Positions 1 to 11,200 of a DNA stretch of 64,000 nucleotides are shown in pieces. Within the stretch, counting starts at the first letter, position 1; each line of letters opens with the position of its first letter. A program made the translations under genes and the position numbers. The DNA comes from Caldilineaceae bacterium (GTDB lineage: Bacteria; Chloroflexota; Anaerolineae; Caldilineales; Caldilineaceae). A model generated the notes under the pieces. The model searched no databases, was not told the DNA's origin, and saw only the letters and a program-made list of their open reading frames with translations. The stretch spans positions 124,001 to 188,000 of the forward strand of contig JALHQH010000008.1 in assembly GCA_022842065.1 (NCBI GenBank), written 5' to 3'.

Positions 1-1244
1 GGAGCCCAAGTGGGGTGCTGCACTTTGTCTCGGATCGCACCGATTGGTGGAATCTTTATTGTGAACAAGGGGGCGAGATTGTGGCGTTGGCCCCCCTCGC
101 CGGCGAATTTGGCAAACCGCAGTGGGTCTTTGGCCTCTCCCTCTACACCTTCCTTGCGGATGGCACCATTGCCGCGATCTATAGCCAAAATGGGATCGAC
201 CAGTTGGGCCTGATTCGCCCTGGTACGCAGACAATCGAGGGGTTGGCCTGTGCGTACACCTCACTACACGGTGTCAAAAGTGCCGATCAAACCCTCTGGT
301 TGATTGGGGGCAGCCCGACCAGCGGTGCTACCGTGATCACCCTTGACCCCACCACCGGCACCACGACTGCGATCCGCCACGGCATTCAACTGGCGGTCGA
401 GCCGACCTTTTTCGCAAAACCGCAGCCCTTTGCCTTTCCCACCGAAGGTGAGCTCACCGCCCACGCCATCTTCTATCCACCCACCAGCCCGCTCTTTGCC
501 GGCCCTAATACTGAGCGGCCACCGCTGCTCGTGATCTGTCACGGCGGGCCAACCAGCTCTACCCAAGCGCAACTCTCGCTGAGCGTACAATTCTGGACCA
601 GCCGCGGCTTTGGCGTCGTCGATGTCAACTATGGCGGCAGCAGTGGTTATGGCCGCGCCTACCGCCAACGCTTGCATGAAAGTTGGGGCTTTGTCGATGT
701 CATGGACTGTATCAACGCCGCCCGTCATCTGATCGACCAGGGTATCGTCGATGGCAGCCGCGTGGCGATCCGCGGCGGCAGCGCGGGCGGTTACACCACC
801 TTGCGTGCCCTCACCTGGCAGAACTTTTTCGCGGCCGGGGCCAGCTACTACGGCCTCGCCGAGTTGGAGAGTTTCGTCCAAGATACCCACAAATTCGAGT
901 CACGCTACCTCGATTACCTGATCGGCCCCTATCCCGCCGAAAAAGCCCGCTACATCGAGCGCTCGCCCGTCAACAGCGCCGATCAGCTCAACACCCCGGT
1001 GATCCTCTTGCAAGGGCTAGAAGACAAGATCGTCCCCCCCTCCCAGTCGGAGACGATGGTGAAAGCCCTCGAGAAAAAAGGGCTCCCCCACGCCTACCTC
1101 GCCTTCGAAGGCGAGCAACATGGCTTCCGCAAGGCGGAGAATATTATTCGGGCGCACGAGGCCGAGTTATATTTTTATGGGAAGATTTTTGGGTTTGATC
1201 CGGCGGATGAGATGGAAGGAGTGGAGATTAAGCATTTGGGGTAA
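1..1244 (+). CDS. S9 family prolyl oligopeptidase-like peptidase, C-terminal part (5' end outside window)
   Basis: Serine peptidase of the alpha/beta-hydrolase S9 family, which cleaves oligopeptides. The frame is open to the left edge and reads through the first in-window start (GTG at 15), so the beginning is missing. The remaining N-terminal part is the end of a beta-propeller (SDRTDWWNLY near the start). The catalytic domain follows from about residue 150, counting from position 15. The nucleophile is in GGSAGGYTT (Ser about 256), the acid in LLQGLEDKIVPP, and the histidine in GEQHGFRKAENI close to the C-terminus, so the triad is complete. No signal peptide can be judged. The gene is GC-rich, unlike the AT-rich Crp gene that follows 118 bases later. 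Family assignment is firm; substrate is unknown. Confidence 0.93.
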   Translation, partial: SPSGVLHFVSDRTDWWNLYCEQGGEIVALAPLAGEFGKPQWVFGLSLYTFLADGTIAAIYSQNGIDQLGLIRPGTQTIEGLACAYTSLHGVKSADQTLWLIGGSPTSGATVITLDPTTGTTTAIRHGIQLAVEPTFFAKPQPFAFPTEGELTAHAIFYPPTSPLFAGPNTERPPLLVICHGGPTSSTQAQLSLSVQFWTSRGFGVVDVNYGGSSGYGRAYRQRLHESWGFVDVMDCINAARHLIDQGIVDGSRVAIRGGSAGGYTTLRALTWQNFFAAGASYYGLAELESFVQDTHKFESRYLDYLIGPYPAEKARYIERSPVNSADQLNTPVILLQGLEDKIVPPSQSETMVKALEKKGLPHAYLAFEGEQHGFRKAENIIRAHEAELYFYGKIFGFDPADEMEGVEIKHLG

Positions 1245-1362
1245 GGGGAAAGAGCACCATGCAAGCCGATTGTGTAGGGTGTAATGGCTATGTTCAGTTC
1301 TGCTTATCGTCTAGGGGTGTATCATTAGCTACGGATAACTCAAGTGTGCAATCGTTAACTTT

Positions 1363-2091
1363 ATGAACAATCAACTAAACGGCAAGCATATCGAATTGCT
1401 CCATAAAACAAAACTTTTTAACAGACTTACTTCTCATGCGCTGGAAAGTATCATACCAGATTTTAAGCTACGCATCTATAGCAGAGGGGCTACTATTTTT
1501 AATCAAGGAGATGAAGGACGCTCATTATATGTCGTCTTTGATGGTTTGGTGCGAGTTTTTCACCTGAATGAGGAAGGTAACAAAACAACCGTTAACTTTT
1601 TTGAAGATGGCGAAATTTTTGGAGAATTTGCCGCGATTGATGATGAACCACGTTCAGCAACCGCAATGGCAGCCACGCATGTTGTTTTGCTTGAGATGCG
1701 CGGTGAGCATATTACATACCACCTTCAACAAACGCCTGGTATGGCATTGGCGATGTGCAGACAGCTTGTCTATAAAGCTCGTATCACTTCACAATATGCA
1801 GAGATGGTTGCACAACGTGATGCTAAGACCGGATTGCTGGGTGAGATCATACGCTATACACTCAAATTTGGTAAAGAACTAGAAGCAGATAGGCGTTATG
1901 AACTTGATCTCGGCTTGACACAAGAAGAATTAGGAACGCTAATCGGAAAAGGACGTACTACCATAAACCCAATTTTAAGAGATGCGGAAAAGCGTGGTTT
2001 GTTGTTGTTTACCAGAGGCAAGATAACCATTTTTGATCTCCCGCGCTTAATTGGCGAAGTTGATACAGGGCTGTCTAATCCACGCGAATAG
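1363..2091 (+). CDS. Crp/Fnr family transcriptional regulator
   Basis: A 242-residue regulator with an N-terminal cyclic-nucleotide-binding fold (about 25-145) and a C-terminal winged helix-turn-helix (about 165-230, with LTQEELGTLIGKGRTTINPIL as the HTH core). The phosphate-binding cassette keeps a Gly-Glu (FGEFAAIDDEP) and the Arg-Ser pair (PRSATA) typical of Crp proteins that bind cAMP or cGMP. Ligand binding is inferred, not shown. There are no FNR-type N-terminal cysteines. No clear Shine-Dalgarno precedes the ATG. It lies 68 bases upstream of the FG-GAP giant on the same strand, so it may regulate or be transcribed with it. A cyclase-homology protein encoded nearby (8233-12501) could be a partner, which is speculation. 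The coding region is AT-richer than the flanking S9 peptidase. Confidence 0.92.
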   Translation: MNNQLNGKHIELLHKTKLFNRLTSHALESIIPDFKLRIYSRGATIFNQGDEGRSLYVVFDGLVRVFHLNEEGNKTTVNFFEDGEIFGEFAAIDDEPRSATAMAATHVVLLEMRGEHITYHLQQTPGMALAMCRQLVYKARITSQYAEMVAQRDAKTGLLGEIIRYTLKFGKELEADRRYELDLGLTQEELGTLIGKGRTTINPILRDAEKRGLLLFTRGKITIFDLPRLIGEVDTGLSNPRE

Positions 2092-2159
2092 GCGAGTCTG
2101 TCTTGCGTAAGTCTTATAGATATCAACGTGCCCACTAACGCAAGGGGAAAGGAAGTTTT

Positions 2160-5100
2160 ATGTTTCCGTGTGCTTGCAAATTCTACAATAAGCCTCATCG
2201 TTTTAGACGCTGGCAATTGTGCCTTTTATCCTTAATTATAACAAGTATTACCTTTACCCTCCTCGTTTTCTTACTCGCCAGACAAAGCTTGGTAATTGAA
2301 CGCCATTCGAGACAGAAGGTTGCAGCGATCATCAATACACAATCAGTGGTTGGTTTGGATGGGAACGCTATCTTTGCACCGCAGCAAGCTAACACAAAAT
2401 TAGCATCACCAATGAATCACCTGCTACAGGTGGAATTCCCATTAGCTAATTTTAGCCTGATCCAGCACCTGATAACTGACACAAAAAGTACTGCTGGTAT
2501 TGCCTGGGGTGATGTCGATAATGATGGCGATCTCGATCTAGCGGTAGGCAATGGTAGCTATTTCTCCGAAGTTGTAGGAACACCCAATATTCCTATTCGG
2601 CAGAAAAATCAGCTCTACGTCAATGAAAACAATTCTTTAAGGCTAATTTGGGAATCTACTGAAATTAGCTCGACTCAGGACTTGGACTGGGGCGATTTTG
2701 ATCAGGATGGCGACCTGGATTTGGCAGTGGGTACACAAGAAAATAGCTTGCTTTATGGCAATGAAGATGGCAAACTAACCAAACACGCCATTTATATTTT
2801 CCCTGAACGTGCGAATACACAAAGCTTGGCATGGGCTGATTACGATGGTGATAGTGATCTTGACTTGTTTGTCGCAAATGGCGATATGAAACTGCGTGGA
2901 ACAACCCTAGAACTAACAGGGCAACCAAATCAGTTATATCGCAATGATGGATTGGCACCAGAAACAAGTGCGCCCCGCTTTACGAATGTATGGACAGAAA
3001 CCGTTGATAGTTTTGTAACCACTAGCGCCGCATGGGGTGATTACGATCAGGATAATGATCCAGATTTGATGATTGCGAATGTGGGTACAAGAGCACAATC
3101 TCTCCAGTTGTATAAAAATAATGAAGGTCAGTTCCAAGTATATAATTTCTCTGGTTACGGTGATACGCTCAGTGTGGCATGGGGGCATTTTAACGGAGAT
3201 GAGCGGCTTGATCTAGCTGTAGGTAACATTATTCTTCCCTTTGTGCCTGAGAGTGGATTTAACACAGTCTACTGTAATAATACGCTAGCATCATCTTCTG
3301 AGCTATTCACTAACTGCTGGACCGATCCGATCGCTGGGACGACAACCGCAGTTGCTTGGGGAGATTATGATAATGATGGGGATTCTGATTTAGCAGTTGC
3401 TAACGCGTCAAACGTAGATTTACCAACAATTGGTCAACCAAACTATCTATACCGAAATGATGGCAATGTCTTCACACGTACCCGGTTTTCAGAAGATGTA
3501 GAAAACACATTTGACATTGCTTGGGGCGATTTCGATAACGATGGTGCTATCGATTTGGTAACAGGAAATTCAGATTTTGAATCTGGCCAACCGGTTCGGG
3601 TCTATCGAAATGGGCATATATCAATCGGTGATGACGTGGTATTGTTTGCTACTGACGAAGATTTTTCCAGAAGTGTCGCATGGGGCGACTTCGACCGTGA
3701 TACTGACCTTGATCTCGTTGTTGGTAATGAAGGTAATACTAAACTTTACAAGAATACGCTCTTGCCGTCTGGCAATCGTAGCCTTGAATTAGCCTTAACC
3801 TTTTCGATATCCGAAGAGACCTTAAGTATCGCTTGGGGTGATTATGACCACGACGGGGATCTAGACTTAGCTATGGCCAATCGGAATCAGCCTAATCGTA
3901 TTTATGAAAATCAAACTATCCAGCATGGGCCACCAGTCTTTGTCTCAGTTTGGGAGGCTGACGTTGCCGAAAATTCGCGTGAAATCGTGTGGGGAGATTA
4001 TGACGGCGATGGCGATCTTGATCTAGCGGTAGCCAATCGTGACCACAGGAGTCGCATTTATCGGAATGACGGAAAAGATCATAATCAAAATTCAGTCTTT
4101 ACTTCGGCATGGGAAACAGCAGAAGTAGGTGATAGCGCTGGTGTTGCATGGGGTGATTATGATAGTGATGGCGATCTCGACTTAGCCTTTGCCAATCGTA
4201 ACCGTGCCAGCCAAGTTTACCGCAATGAACAAGGTAGCATGAAACTCGCTTGGCAAACCAATGAACAAGGGTTAAGTCGTAGCGTCGCCTGGGGTGATGT
4301 TGATAGTGACGGTGATTTGGACTTGGCAATCGGTGGGAGTGGTTATAAACGTTTATATCAGAATGACAGGGGACTTCTGACTGGTAGTGCGATTTGGGAA
4401 TCAATTGAAACGGATGTCTCCCAAAGTATTGCGTGGGCTGATTATGATAACGATGGTGATTTGGATCTAACCGTTGCCAATGCCGGTTTTGTACCTTCCA
4501 ATGATCCAAATGTTTCGACCCCGGTTGGTCAGCCACTACGTATCTATCAAAATAGTAATGGCTCATTAACACGACAAGCTGTTTGGTCATCACCGGCACC
4601 ACTGGCTGCTTTGGGAGTCGCCTGGGGTGACTATGACAATGATGGCGATCTCGATTTGGCTGCCGCCACTGCTAGGGAAGGTAACTGGCTCTTCCCGAAC
4701 TCGCGCCATGTTCGGTCAGACGAACAAGCAGTGCCGCAAATTTCAGTAACCAGGCCAACCCCACCTGCCAATGCCAACTTTTATTCATCTGCTGAAATCT
4801 GGTCTGGATCGACAGTATCGCTCACTTATCTTCTCGCTCATCCTAAGCGTTATCCTGTACGCACGGTTAAGACAGCTTGTTCACTTGCAGGTAGTGGTTT
4901 ATGGCAGCCAACGGATGTCATAGAATCACCGCTTGCGACATCACCAGAGGGAACATCCTATAACTTTGCATGGAATCTTGCACAAAGTGGGATTTGGGGC
5001 CAGAGCGATAATGTCGTCTGTCGCTTTGTGGCCATTCCTGCCATTATTTCAGCCCCTAACCAAATCCCCGGCCCCTATTTATATGGTTCGTCTGCCGCAA

Positions 5101-8096
5101 CAACTTTTCCCTTTCGTATCCGTGCCACACAAATCCAGGTGATTGACGAGCTTGGTAATGCTGTGCCTAACGCGCTGGTTTATCGCATCCCAAATGGGCA
5201 GAGTATCAATGGACGTCTGGTCAGTAATGGAACCACTGCCTTTCGCACCAACGGGCAAGGTTATTTACAAGGACGGGGCGAGATCCAACCTGGTGATCAA
5301 TTTTTAGCATTGGCACCACAGCCATTGCCGATTTCTAGTGAAATGACCTGGGCGATTAGTTTGACCAATAGTGTTCGGCTCTACTATACCAATGGTGTCC
5401 CCACCCCAACGGGCGTTACGGCAACCATCTATAATAGCAACACGCCTACTGTCACCCAATCCGGAGTACAAATATTACAGGTTTTGCAGCAAAACCCATT
5501 ACTACTTTTCGATCTGCGAGTCGCGCTGGAATGGAACACTGATGTTGATCCGCAACGAAAATATCTGAACCAATTAGAAGCGGATCTTCAAAAGACCTCC
5601 GCTTACCTCTATGATTTTACGAATGGCCAAGTGGCATTGGGCACGATTACGGTTACCCAAAACGCTGAAGCTATAGGTTATGCCGATGTCGTGATCCAAT
5701 CAACCAACCGCTTGCGACCGCTTGCTGTGCAAGGCGGAGTTGTCCCTACGACCACAGTGGATCCTGATCATGGGAATATCTTCTATGCTATGGGCCAAGT
5801 ACGCATGGGCGCGACCTGGAATCGTTACGGGGAAGCTGGCGTAAATTTAGGGGAGGACTGGCCGTTAGCATTGGCGCATGAGTTAAGTCACTACCTATTC
5901 TTCGTTGACGATACCTATCTGGGCTTGGACGACAAAGCGCTTTTGATTGCCGTTGATACCTGTATTGGGAGTGTCATGGGTGACATGTATGACCCATCAG
6001 GCATCAATACTGAATATCTGCCCGCGGCAAATTGGCTCCCCAATTGTGAAAAAACGCTGGCGCATAAAACCTTGGAGCGCCCAGAATGGAAAACGATCCA
6101 GCAGCGCTACCCAATGTTGTTCAATCCTGCTCACTATGATGACAATGTGGGGCCTGGGCTGCTGCCTTACGCATTTACAACGATCAACATAGTTAGCCCT
6201 ACCCTTTTCACTGGAACAGCCTTGCCTGATCCTATCTATTTTTTAAATTATGAGCAAGGAGGTGTTAGTAGTCCTAGTGCGCGTGCTTACTTACTGCGTA
6301 CGATCAACAATCACAAGTTTATCTTTGATCAGGGTAGTCCAGTCGGTGGACAGAATCGACTGTTGACGCGTGGTCCATATCTTGGGGATACGCTCTGTGT
6401 TTTTGATCTGCTCCGTGCGCATTTGGGTTGTGAAACAGTCCGCGCAACTGATGAACAATTAGATCTGAAAACTCATGCCGGATGGAACCCCCAGCTTGAA
6501 GTACACCCTATAACTAGCCGAACGTTAGAAGTAGAGGTTAGTGGGGTACCAGCGCTTACCCAGCCGTTATATGCACAACTTTATCCCGAATATTATACAG
6601 CGACTGTTGCGATTCCCCTTGAACCACTGCCTGGCAAGATTGGTAGCTATCGGGGTCGCTTTGGACCTGAGATTCTCACTTACCCTGCACCGATCGGTTA
6701 CCTTCAGCTTTGGGCCGGCAATGAATTGAACCAGAATAGTCCACAGTTGATCGTTCCCTACACAATGGGCGGGAATCTGGGGTCAGGCCCATTTTTCCGT
6801 GGTGGGGGGCCCTTCTTTCGGGGGGGCGGTCCATTTTTCCGCGGCGGCGGGCCTGTGTTGCGTGGTGGTCATGCTCCACTCGCTTCATCGGACGGCCAAA
6901 TGATCTTTTTTAACAAAGATCCAGATATTTTTAATGAGGGTGAACTCTATGTGGTGCAAGCGGCCGGTGCTGTCCCCGCGCTGCCACGGGGGAAAGCGAT
7001 TATCGGCCTAGCTTACAACCTGAGCGCATCCCCTAACGTTACCCATCTCATTACCGGTTCGATTAGTTTTCAATATCTGGGGGTCGATGTCCAGGCGTTA
7101 GGCGTTACCGAAGACGAAGAAGCGCAGTTAAAGATTCACATCTGGCAAGCGGACAAGGGTTGGCGGGTATTACAGACGGTTGTTAACAATCGCTATAATT
7201 TAGCTTCAGCTGCCAGCCAGGGCCAAGGTCTTTATGCGTTGATGATGGGTGTAACGGAACCACAAGTAACATCAATTGAGCCGGTTTATCTTTGGGGCTA
7301 CAACGATACGCCACTGAATATAACCTTGTATGGTCATAACCTATTGGCACCAGTGCTTCTTGATCTGCATAATAGTGCAGGCCCCTATTCAGTTACTACG
7401 ATTTTGACTGCAACCACTGGTACCGTGCAGATCCCGAGTGGCCTGCCTGCACGCGCCTATACGATGACCTTGATTAATGGTGATAATACCTCTTTGGCGC
7501 TAACTAGAACTTTGAGCCTACTTGATCGTCGTGCCGGTACCTGTTTTTATGATGAATTTGAGGCCGGTGCTAATCAGTGGGAAATGGAAGGCGCGTGGGG
7601 GATTGTTGCCCTGCCCGGGGGGGGACACGGGATGACCGATAGTCCGCTCGGTAGCTATAATAGTGCGGTGTACCCTGAAATAAGCCACTCAACCACCATC
7701 ACCTCGCGTCCCTTTGATCTAGCTGACTGTGCTGGGGGACAACTGTATCTGCGTCATGCGTATGTCCTTGCTGCCCAGGGCGAGAGTAAAGATTGGGGCA
7801 TCGTTGAGATTTCGACAACATTGACAAGTGGTTGGCAACGCCTTGATAACTTCACTGGTGGTGGACCATATAGTGAAGTTGTGGCAGCCGGTGGTGAAGA
7901 ATGGACGAACACGCAATGGCAGACAAAAACAATTGACCTTGACTCATCGATGGGCGTTGCCCAGCTGCGGCTGCAACTGCAAGTTGATCAGAACATTGCC
8001 GACAAAGGGTGGGTGATTGACATGCTTGCGATAAGACCATTGGTCAGGGGCAGTACAACTTCATTGATTTATTTGCCAATGATTGCCAACCAATAA
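2160..8096 (+). CDS. Giant FG-GAP/VCBS repeat surface protein with HExxH motif and YLPM C-terminal tail
   Basis: A 1978-residue protein with a hydrophobic N-terminal segment (about 17-40) acting as signal peptide or membrane anchor. Fourteen FG-GAP-type units of the form (I/V)AWGDxDxDGDLDLAVxN follow in roughly residues 110-840; their Asp-rich loops are typical calcium sites and suggest two beta-propellers. The middle part has Ig-like or carboxypeptidase-regulatory-like stretches and a zinc-metallopeptidase signature HELSH (about 1240-1244) in LALAHELSHYLFF, with acidic residues shortly after. Around 1541-1570 there is a run of four PFFRGGG-type units. A jelly-roll-like segment precedes the last residues, IYLPMIANQ. 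The start ATG has AAAGGA upstream. It sits downstream of the Crp-like gene. Secretion and surface location are inferred; peptidase activity is uncertain because the domain around HELSH is not one I recognise. Confidence 0.88.
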   Translation: MFPCACKFYNKPHRFRRWQLCLLSLIITSITFTLLVFLLARQSLVIERHSRQKVAAIINTQSVVGLDGNAIFAPQQANTKLASPMNHLLQVEFPLANFSLIQHLITDTKSTAGIAWGDVDNDGDLDLAVGNGSYFSEVVGTPNIPIRQKNQLYVNENNSLRLIWESTEISSTQDLDWGDFDQDGDLDLAVGTQENSLLYGNEDGKLTKHAIYIFPERANTQSLAWADYDGDSDLDLFVANGDMKLRGTTLELTGQPNQLYRNDGLAPETSAPRFTNVWTETVDSFVTTSAAWGDYDQDNDPDLMIANVGTRAQSLQLYKNNEGQFQVYNFSGYGDTLSVAWGHFNGDERLDLAVGNIILPFVPESGFNTVYCNNTLASSSELFTNCWTDPIAGTTTAVAWGDYDNDGDSDLAVANASNVDLPTIGQPNYLYRNDGNVFTRTRFSEDVENTFDIAWGDFDNDGAIDLVTGNSDFESGQPVRVYRNGHISIGDDVVLFATDEDFSRSVAWGDFDRDTDLDLVVGNEGNTKLYKNTLLPSGNRSLELALTFSISEETLSIAWGDYDHDGDLDLAMANRNQPNRIYENQTIQHGPPVFVSVWEADVAENSREIVWGDYDGDGDLDLAVANRDHRSRIYRNDGKDHNQNSVFTSAWETAEVGDSAGVAWGDYDSDGDLDLAFANRNRASQVYRNEQGSMKLAWQTNEQGLSRSVAWGDVDSDGDLDLAIGGSGYKRLYQNDRGLLTGSAIWESIETDVSQSIAWADYDNDGDLDLTVANAGFVPSNDPNVSTPVGQPLRIYQNSNGSLTRQAVWSSPAPLAALGVAWGDYDNDGDLDLAAATAREGNWLFPNSRHVRSDEQAVPQISVTRPTPPANANFYSSAEIWSGSTVSLTYLLAHPKRYPVRTVKTACSLAGSGLWQPTDVIESPLATSPEGTSYNFAWNLAQSGIWGQSDNVVCRFVAIPAIISAPNQIPGPYLYGSSAATTFPFRIRATQIQVIDELGNAVPNALVYRIPNGQSINGRLVSNGTTAFRTNGQGYLQGRGEIQPGDQFLALAPQPLPISSEMTWAISLTNSVRLYYTNGVPTPTGVTATIYNSNTPTVTQSGVQILQVLQQNPLLLFDLRVALEWNTDVDPQRKYLNQLEADLQKTSAYLYDFTNGQVALGTITVTQNAEAIGYADVVIQSTNRLRPLAVQGGVVPTTTVDPDHGNIFYAMGQVRMGATWNRYGEAGVNLGEDWPLALAHELSHYLFFVDDTYLGLDDKALLIAVDTCIGSVMGDMYDPSGINTEYLPAANWLPNCEKTLAHKTLERPEWKTIQQRYPMLFNPAHYDDNVGPGLLPYAFTTINIVSPTLFTGTALPDPIYFLNYEQGGVSSPSARAYLLRTINNHKFIFDQGSPVGGQNRLLTRGPYLGDTLCVFDLLRAHLGCETVRATDEQLDLKTHAGWNPQLEVHPITSRTLEVEVSGVPALTQPLYAQLYPEYYTATVAIPLEPLPGKIGSYRGRFGPEILTYPAPIGYLQLWAGNELNQNSPQLIVPYTMGGNLGSGPFFRGGGPFFRGGGPFFRGGGPVLRGGHAPLASSDGQMIFFNKDPDIFNEGELYVVQAAGAVPALPRGKAIIGLAYNLSASPNVTHLITGSISFQYLGVDVQALGVTEDEEAQLKIHIWQADKGWRVLQTVVNNRYNLASAASQGQGLYALMMGVTEPQVTSIEPVYLWGYNDTPLNITLYGHNLLAPVLLDLHNSAGPYSVTTILTATTGTVQIPSGLPARAYTMTLINGDNTSLALTRTLSLLDRRAGTCFYDEFEAGANQWEMEGAWGIVALPGGGHGMTDSPLGSYNSAVYPEISHSTTITSRPFDLADCAGGQLYLRHAYVLAAQGESKDWGIVEISTTLTSGWQRLDNFTGGGPYSEVVAAGGEEWTNTQWQTKTIDLDSSMGVAQLRLQLQVDQNIADKGWVIDMLAIRPLVRGSTTSLIYLPMIANQ

Positions 8097-8232
8097 TTAT
8101 CCTAGAGCGTGTTATGCACTTCATGAGAGGAAGCTATCTGGCACCTACACGAGAGCGTGGGCAGTTAGCTATTCATCGCTAACACAGAGGTAGGCTGATT
8201 CTCTCACGTTGAGTCTATCAAATTGCCTTTTG

Positions 8233-11200
8233 TTACTTCGGCCAAGTATTGTGGCGATTGTTCTTCTCGTGTAAACCTTCGTTCGCAAAGTTCGTCAAGT
8301 GCATAACACGCTCTAGCTGATACGCTTCGATTATCGCCCGATTATGAGGTACATGGGTTAAAAATGCCTGCCGGCTGAGCTCTTGCCGGAACCCTTGTGC
8401 TTGTTGGATCAGAATCGCATAGGCATTTTCTAATGCGGCTTTTGCTGTTGGCATCTTATTGGCTTGTTGCAATATCTGGTAGCAGATAAAATAGTCGCGT
8501 TGGGGAAACTCCGGTTTATGATCGGTTGACTGTTCTAAAAGTTGCAACGCTTGCTCCACCTGTTCAAGCGCCTGTTTATGTTTGTCCAAAGCCCAATACG
8601 CCTGCGCTGCGGTAGTCAAATCAATGGTCGTCAGCGCGTCTGCACCAATTTCTTGCCGAATTTGACGTGCCGATATCGCTAAGCGTAACGCTTCCGTATG
8701 GTTGCCTTCGTATAAATAGACAATCGCTAGATGACTTTGCCCCATCGCTATTACATATTTGTCACCTTGCCGCTTGGCAATAGCAATAGATTCTCCCAAA
8801 TATTGCGCTGCTTGGCGTAAGCGGCCATGATCGCGTAGTAACATGCCTAGATTGCCAAGTAGATAAGCTTCACTTGCTTCGTCATTGATGGTTCTGGCCA
8901 GATAAAGGGCTGATTGTATTTCGTTCAACCCATCAGTCAGGTTGCCCTGTAGATAGTAAAGATAACCCAATAGATTGCGTACATTGGTCTCTTCTCGGCG
9001 ATTGAGGGTGGTTTGATGGATCTGCAAGGCGGTTTGACAATTCTGGCTGGCCTCTTCATAGCGTGCTAGTTCGTATTGTGACAGGGCGAGATTGTAGAGG
9101 CTAGTCCCCTCACCCGTCAGATCACCAATCGTGCGTTGAATCTGAATCGCTTGTTGGGCCAGTTGCAGACTCATCGCAAAATCGCGGCGGTAATAGGCCG
9201 CCAATACCAGCGAGGTGAGTGCTTCGGCTTCCCCCTTACGATGTCCAATGGCACGGCAAAGAGTTAGTGCACGTTCACCATACGTGATGGTTTGCTCATA
9301 ATTCCCCTGTTGTAAATGGGCAAATCCCAAATTGTTATAAAGATTGATCCGGATGCCACTTGCATCCCCATGCGGCGCAGCTTCATCCAGCAAGCGTAAA
9401 GCTTTCGTACTCCACGTTTTGGCCTCGTTATAGTTCCCCACACGGCGCGCTGCCAAGCCAAGTAAGGTCCAACAGCGTGCCTTTGCCATTGCCGTAGGCG
9501 GAATCGGCGAATCTGTAAGCGCCTGCTCAATTTCACGCTCCGCCATTGGATAGTCACTTGCCGCTTCATAGAATTGGGCCCAAAGGTAGGCGACTGTATA
9601 GGCAGAAACCGTTGACCAGTGCTGTAGCAAGCTTAGGGTTTCCTGCTCGACGGCACGCAAGCCTAAATTATGGGCCACTTCAACCTTGCCCAGTAGCCAT
9701 TCGGCCCGTACTTCCAGGGCTAATGCTTGATTGTAATAGTTAAGCGCACTCTGATTGGCATATTCATGTTGTGCTCTTGCCGCCGCCGTTCCCAGGTAAT
9801 GCAAACTCTTTGCACGCTGGTGTGCGCGACTAAAGTGATAAGCCAGTAATTCCACGGCATCCGGTTGGCTTCGTTCTAAGGAAAGACCAACAGCATGGTG
9901 TAGCTCTTGGCGCAATGCCTCTACCATCGAATCATAGGTTACTTCTTGAGTGATATGATGGCGAAAGGCATAAGTAGTTTTGCCTTGTTGCGCAGGTTGA
10001 CTTACCAGTTGGTGCTTTTGCAACAGCACCAGTTGCATGGCTAGTTCGTCCGTTTGGATATGCTCATTACCTGCTTGGGCCAAAAGTTCAAGGGTAAAAA
10101 CCGAGCCAATTACACTAGCTGCATAAATGGTTTGCCGACACGCCTCCGGCAACCGATCAATACGTGAAAGCACCAGTTGGTGTAATTTTTCTGGGGCGCC
10201 AAGGTCAACTGTGGCTAAAGGCGCATCAGTACGTATGGTCCATTCACCGGTGTTTGGCTCTTTGTGCAGACAATTTGCTTGTTGTAGACGGACAAAGAGC
10301 GTTTCCGAGCTAACCCACTTGTCGGCTCCGGGTTGATAGGTGATCATCTCTGTTTCGCGTAGCGCCAGCACTAGCTCTTCGGCGTAAAAGGGGTTTCCCT
10401 GCGCGCGCTGCTCAATGATATTCAAGATCAGTGGTTGGATAGTTCCTTGCAGGAGTTGTTGAATCAGAGTTTGCATGCCATCTTGTGGCAACCCATTTAA
10501 TTGTAGGCGTCGCAGTTGTGCATGGCGCTCCAATTTTGCTAATTCCTGGTACCAGTTTTCATCAGGGCGCAAGGTAAGGACGACCAAAATGGGGACCTGG
10601 GTAAGTAGGCGTGCAAAGATTGTCAAAAATGCCTGGGATATTTTGTCCATCCACTGCACATCTTCTAAGACCAATACCAACGGCTGATTTTGTGCTTCCT
10701 TCAGCAATAAGTCACTGAGCCGCCTAAAAATCTCCTCTTGTCTACGTTCTGGATCCCAATCGCTAACTGCTTGAACGACGGGCAGGGCCATGCCTAACAA
10801 TTCGAGCAGCAATGGATCGATTGGGCGCTGCGGCGGCTGGTTGTGACGCGGTTGTTGTGAACGCACTATTTGCCGCCACGGATAGTATGAGGTCTGCTGG
10901 TTTACCCTATCACAGATGCCACTTATAATCTTGCAACCAAGCGGCAGCGCTTGCTCAAGTACTGCTGCCGCTAATCGACTCTTGCCGACACCTGCCTCGC
11001 CTTCAATCACTAATAGATGTCCTTGGCTACTGACAATGTGTACCAGTAGCTGTGAAATCTGCTTTATCTCATCATCGCGCCCAATAATTGACGCGCTAAA
11101 ATCCACATAGGTCTGCGCTGGTGGTAGCTGATCCACCAACTCATAGAGATAGATCGGCTCATTGATCCCTTTGAGCGGTGTTAGAGTTGGCTCACCATAG

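Noticed and set aside
264..890. Minus-strand frame of 208 codons inside the S9 peptidase gene
   Set aside because: Antisense to conserved catalytic motifs and without any recognisable domain or ribosome site.
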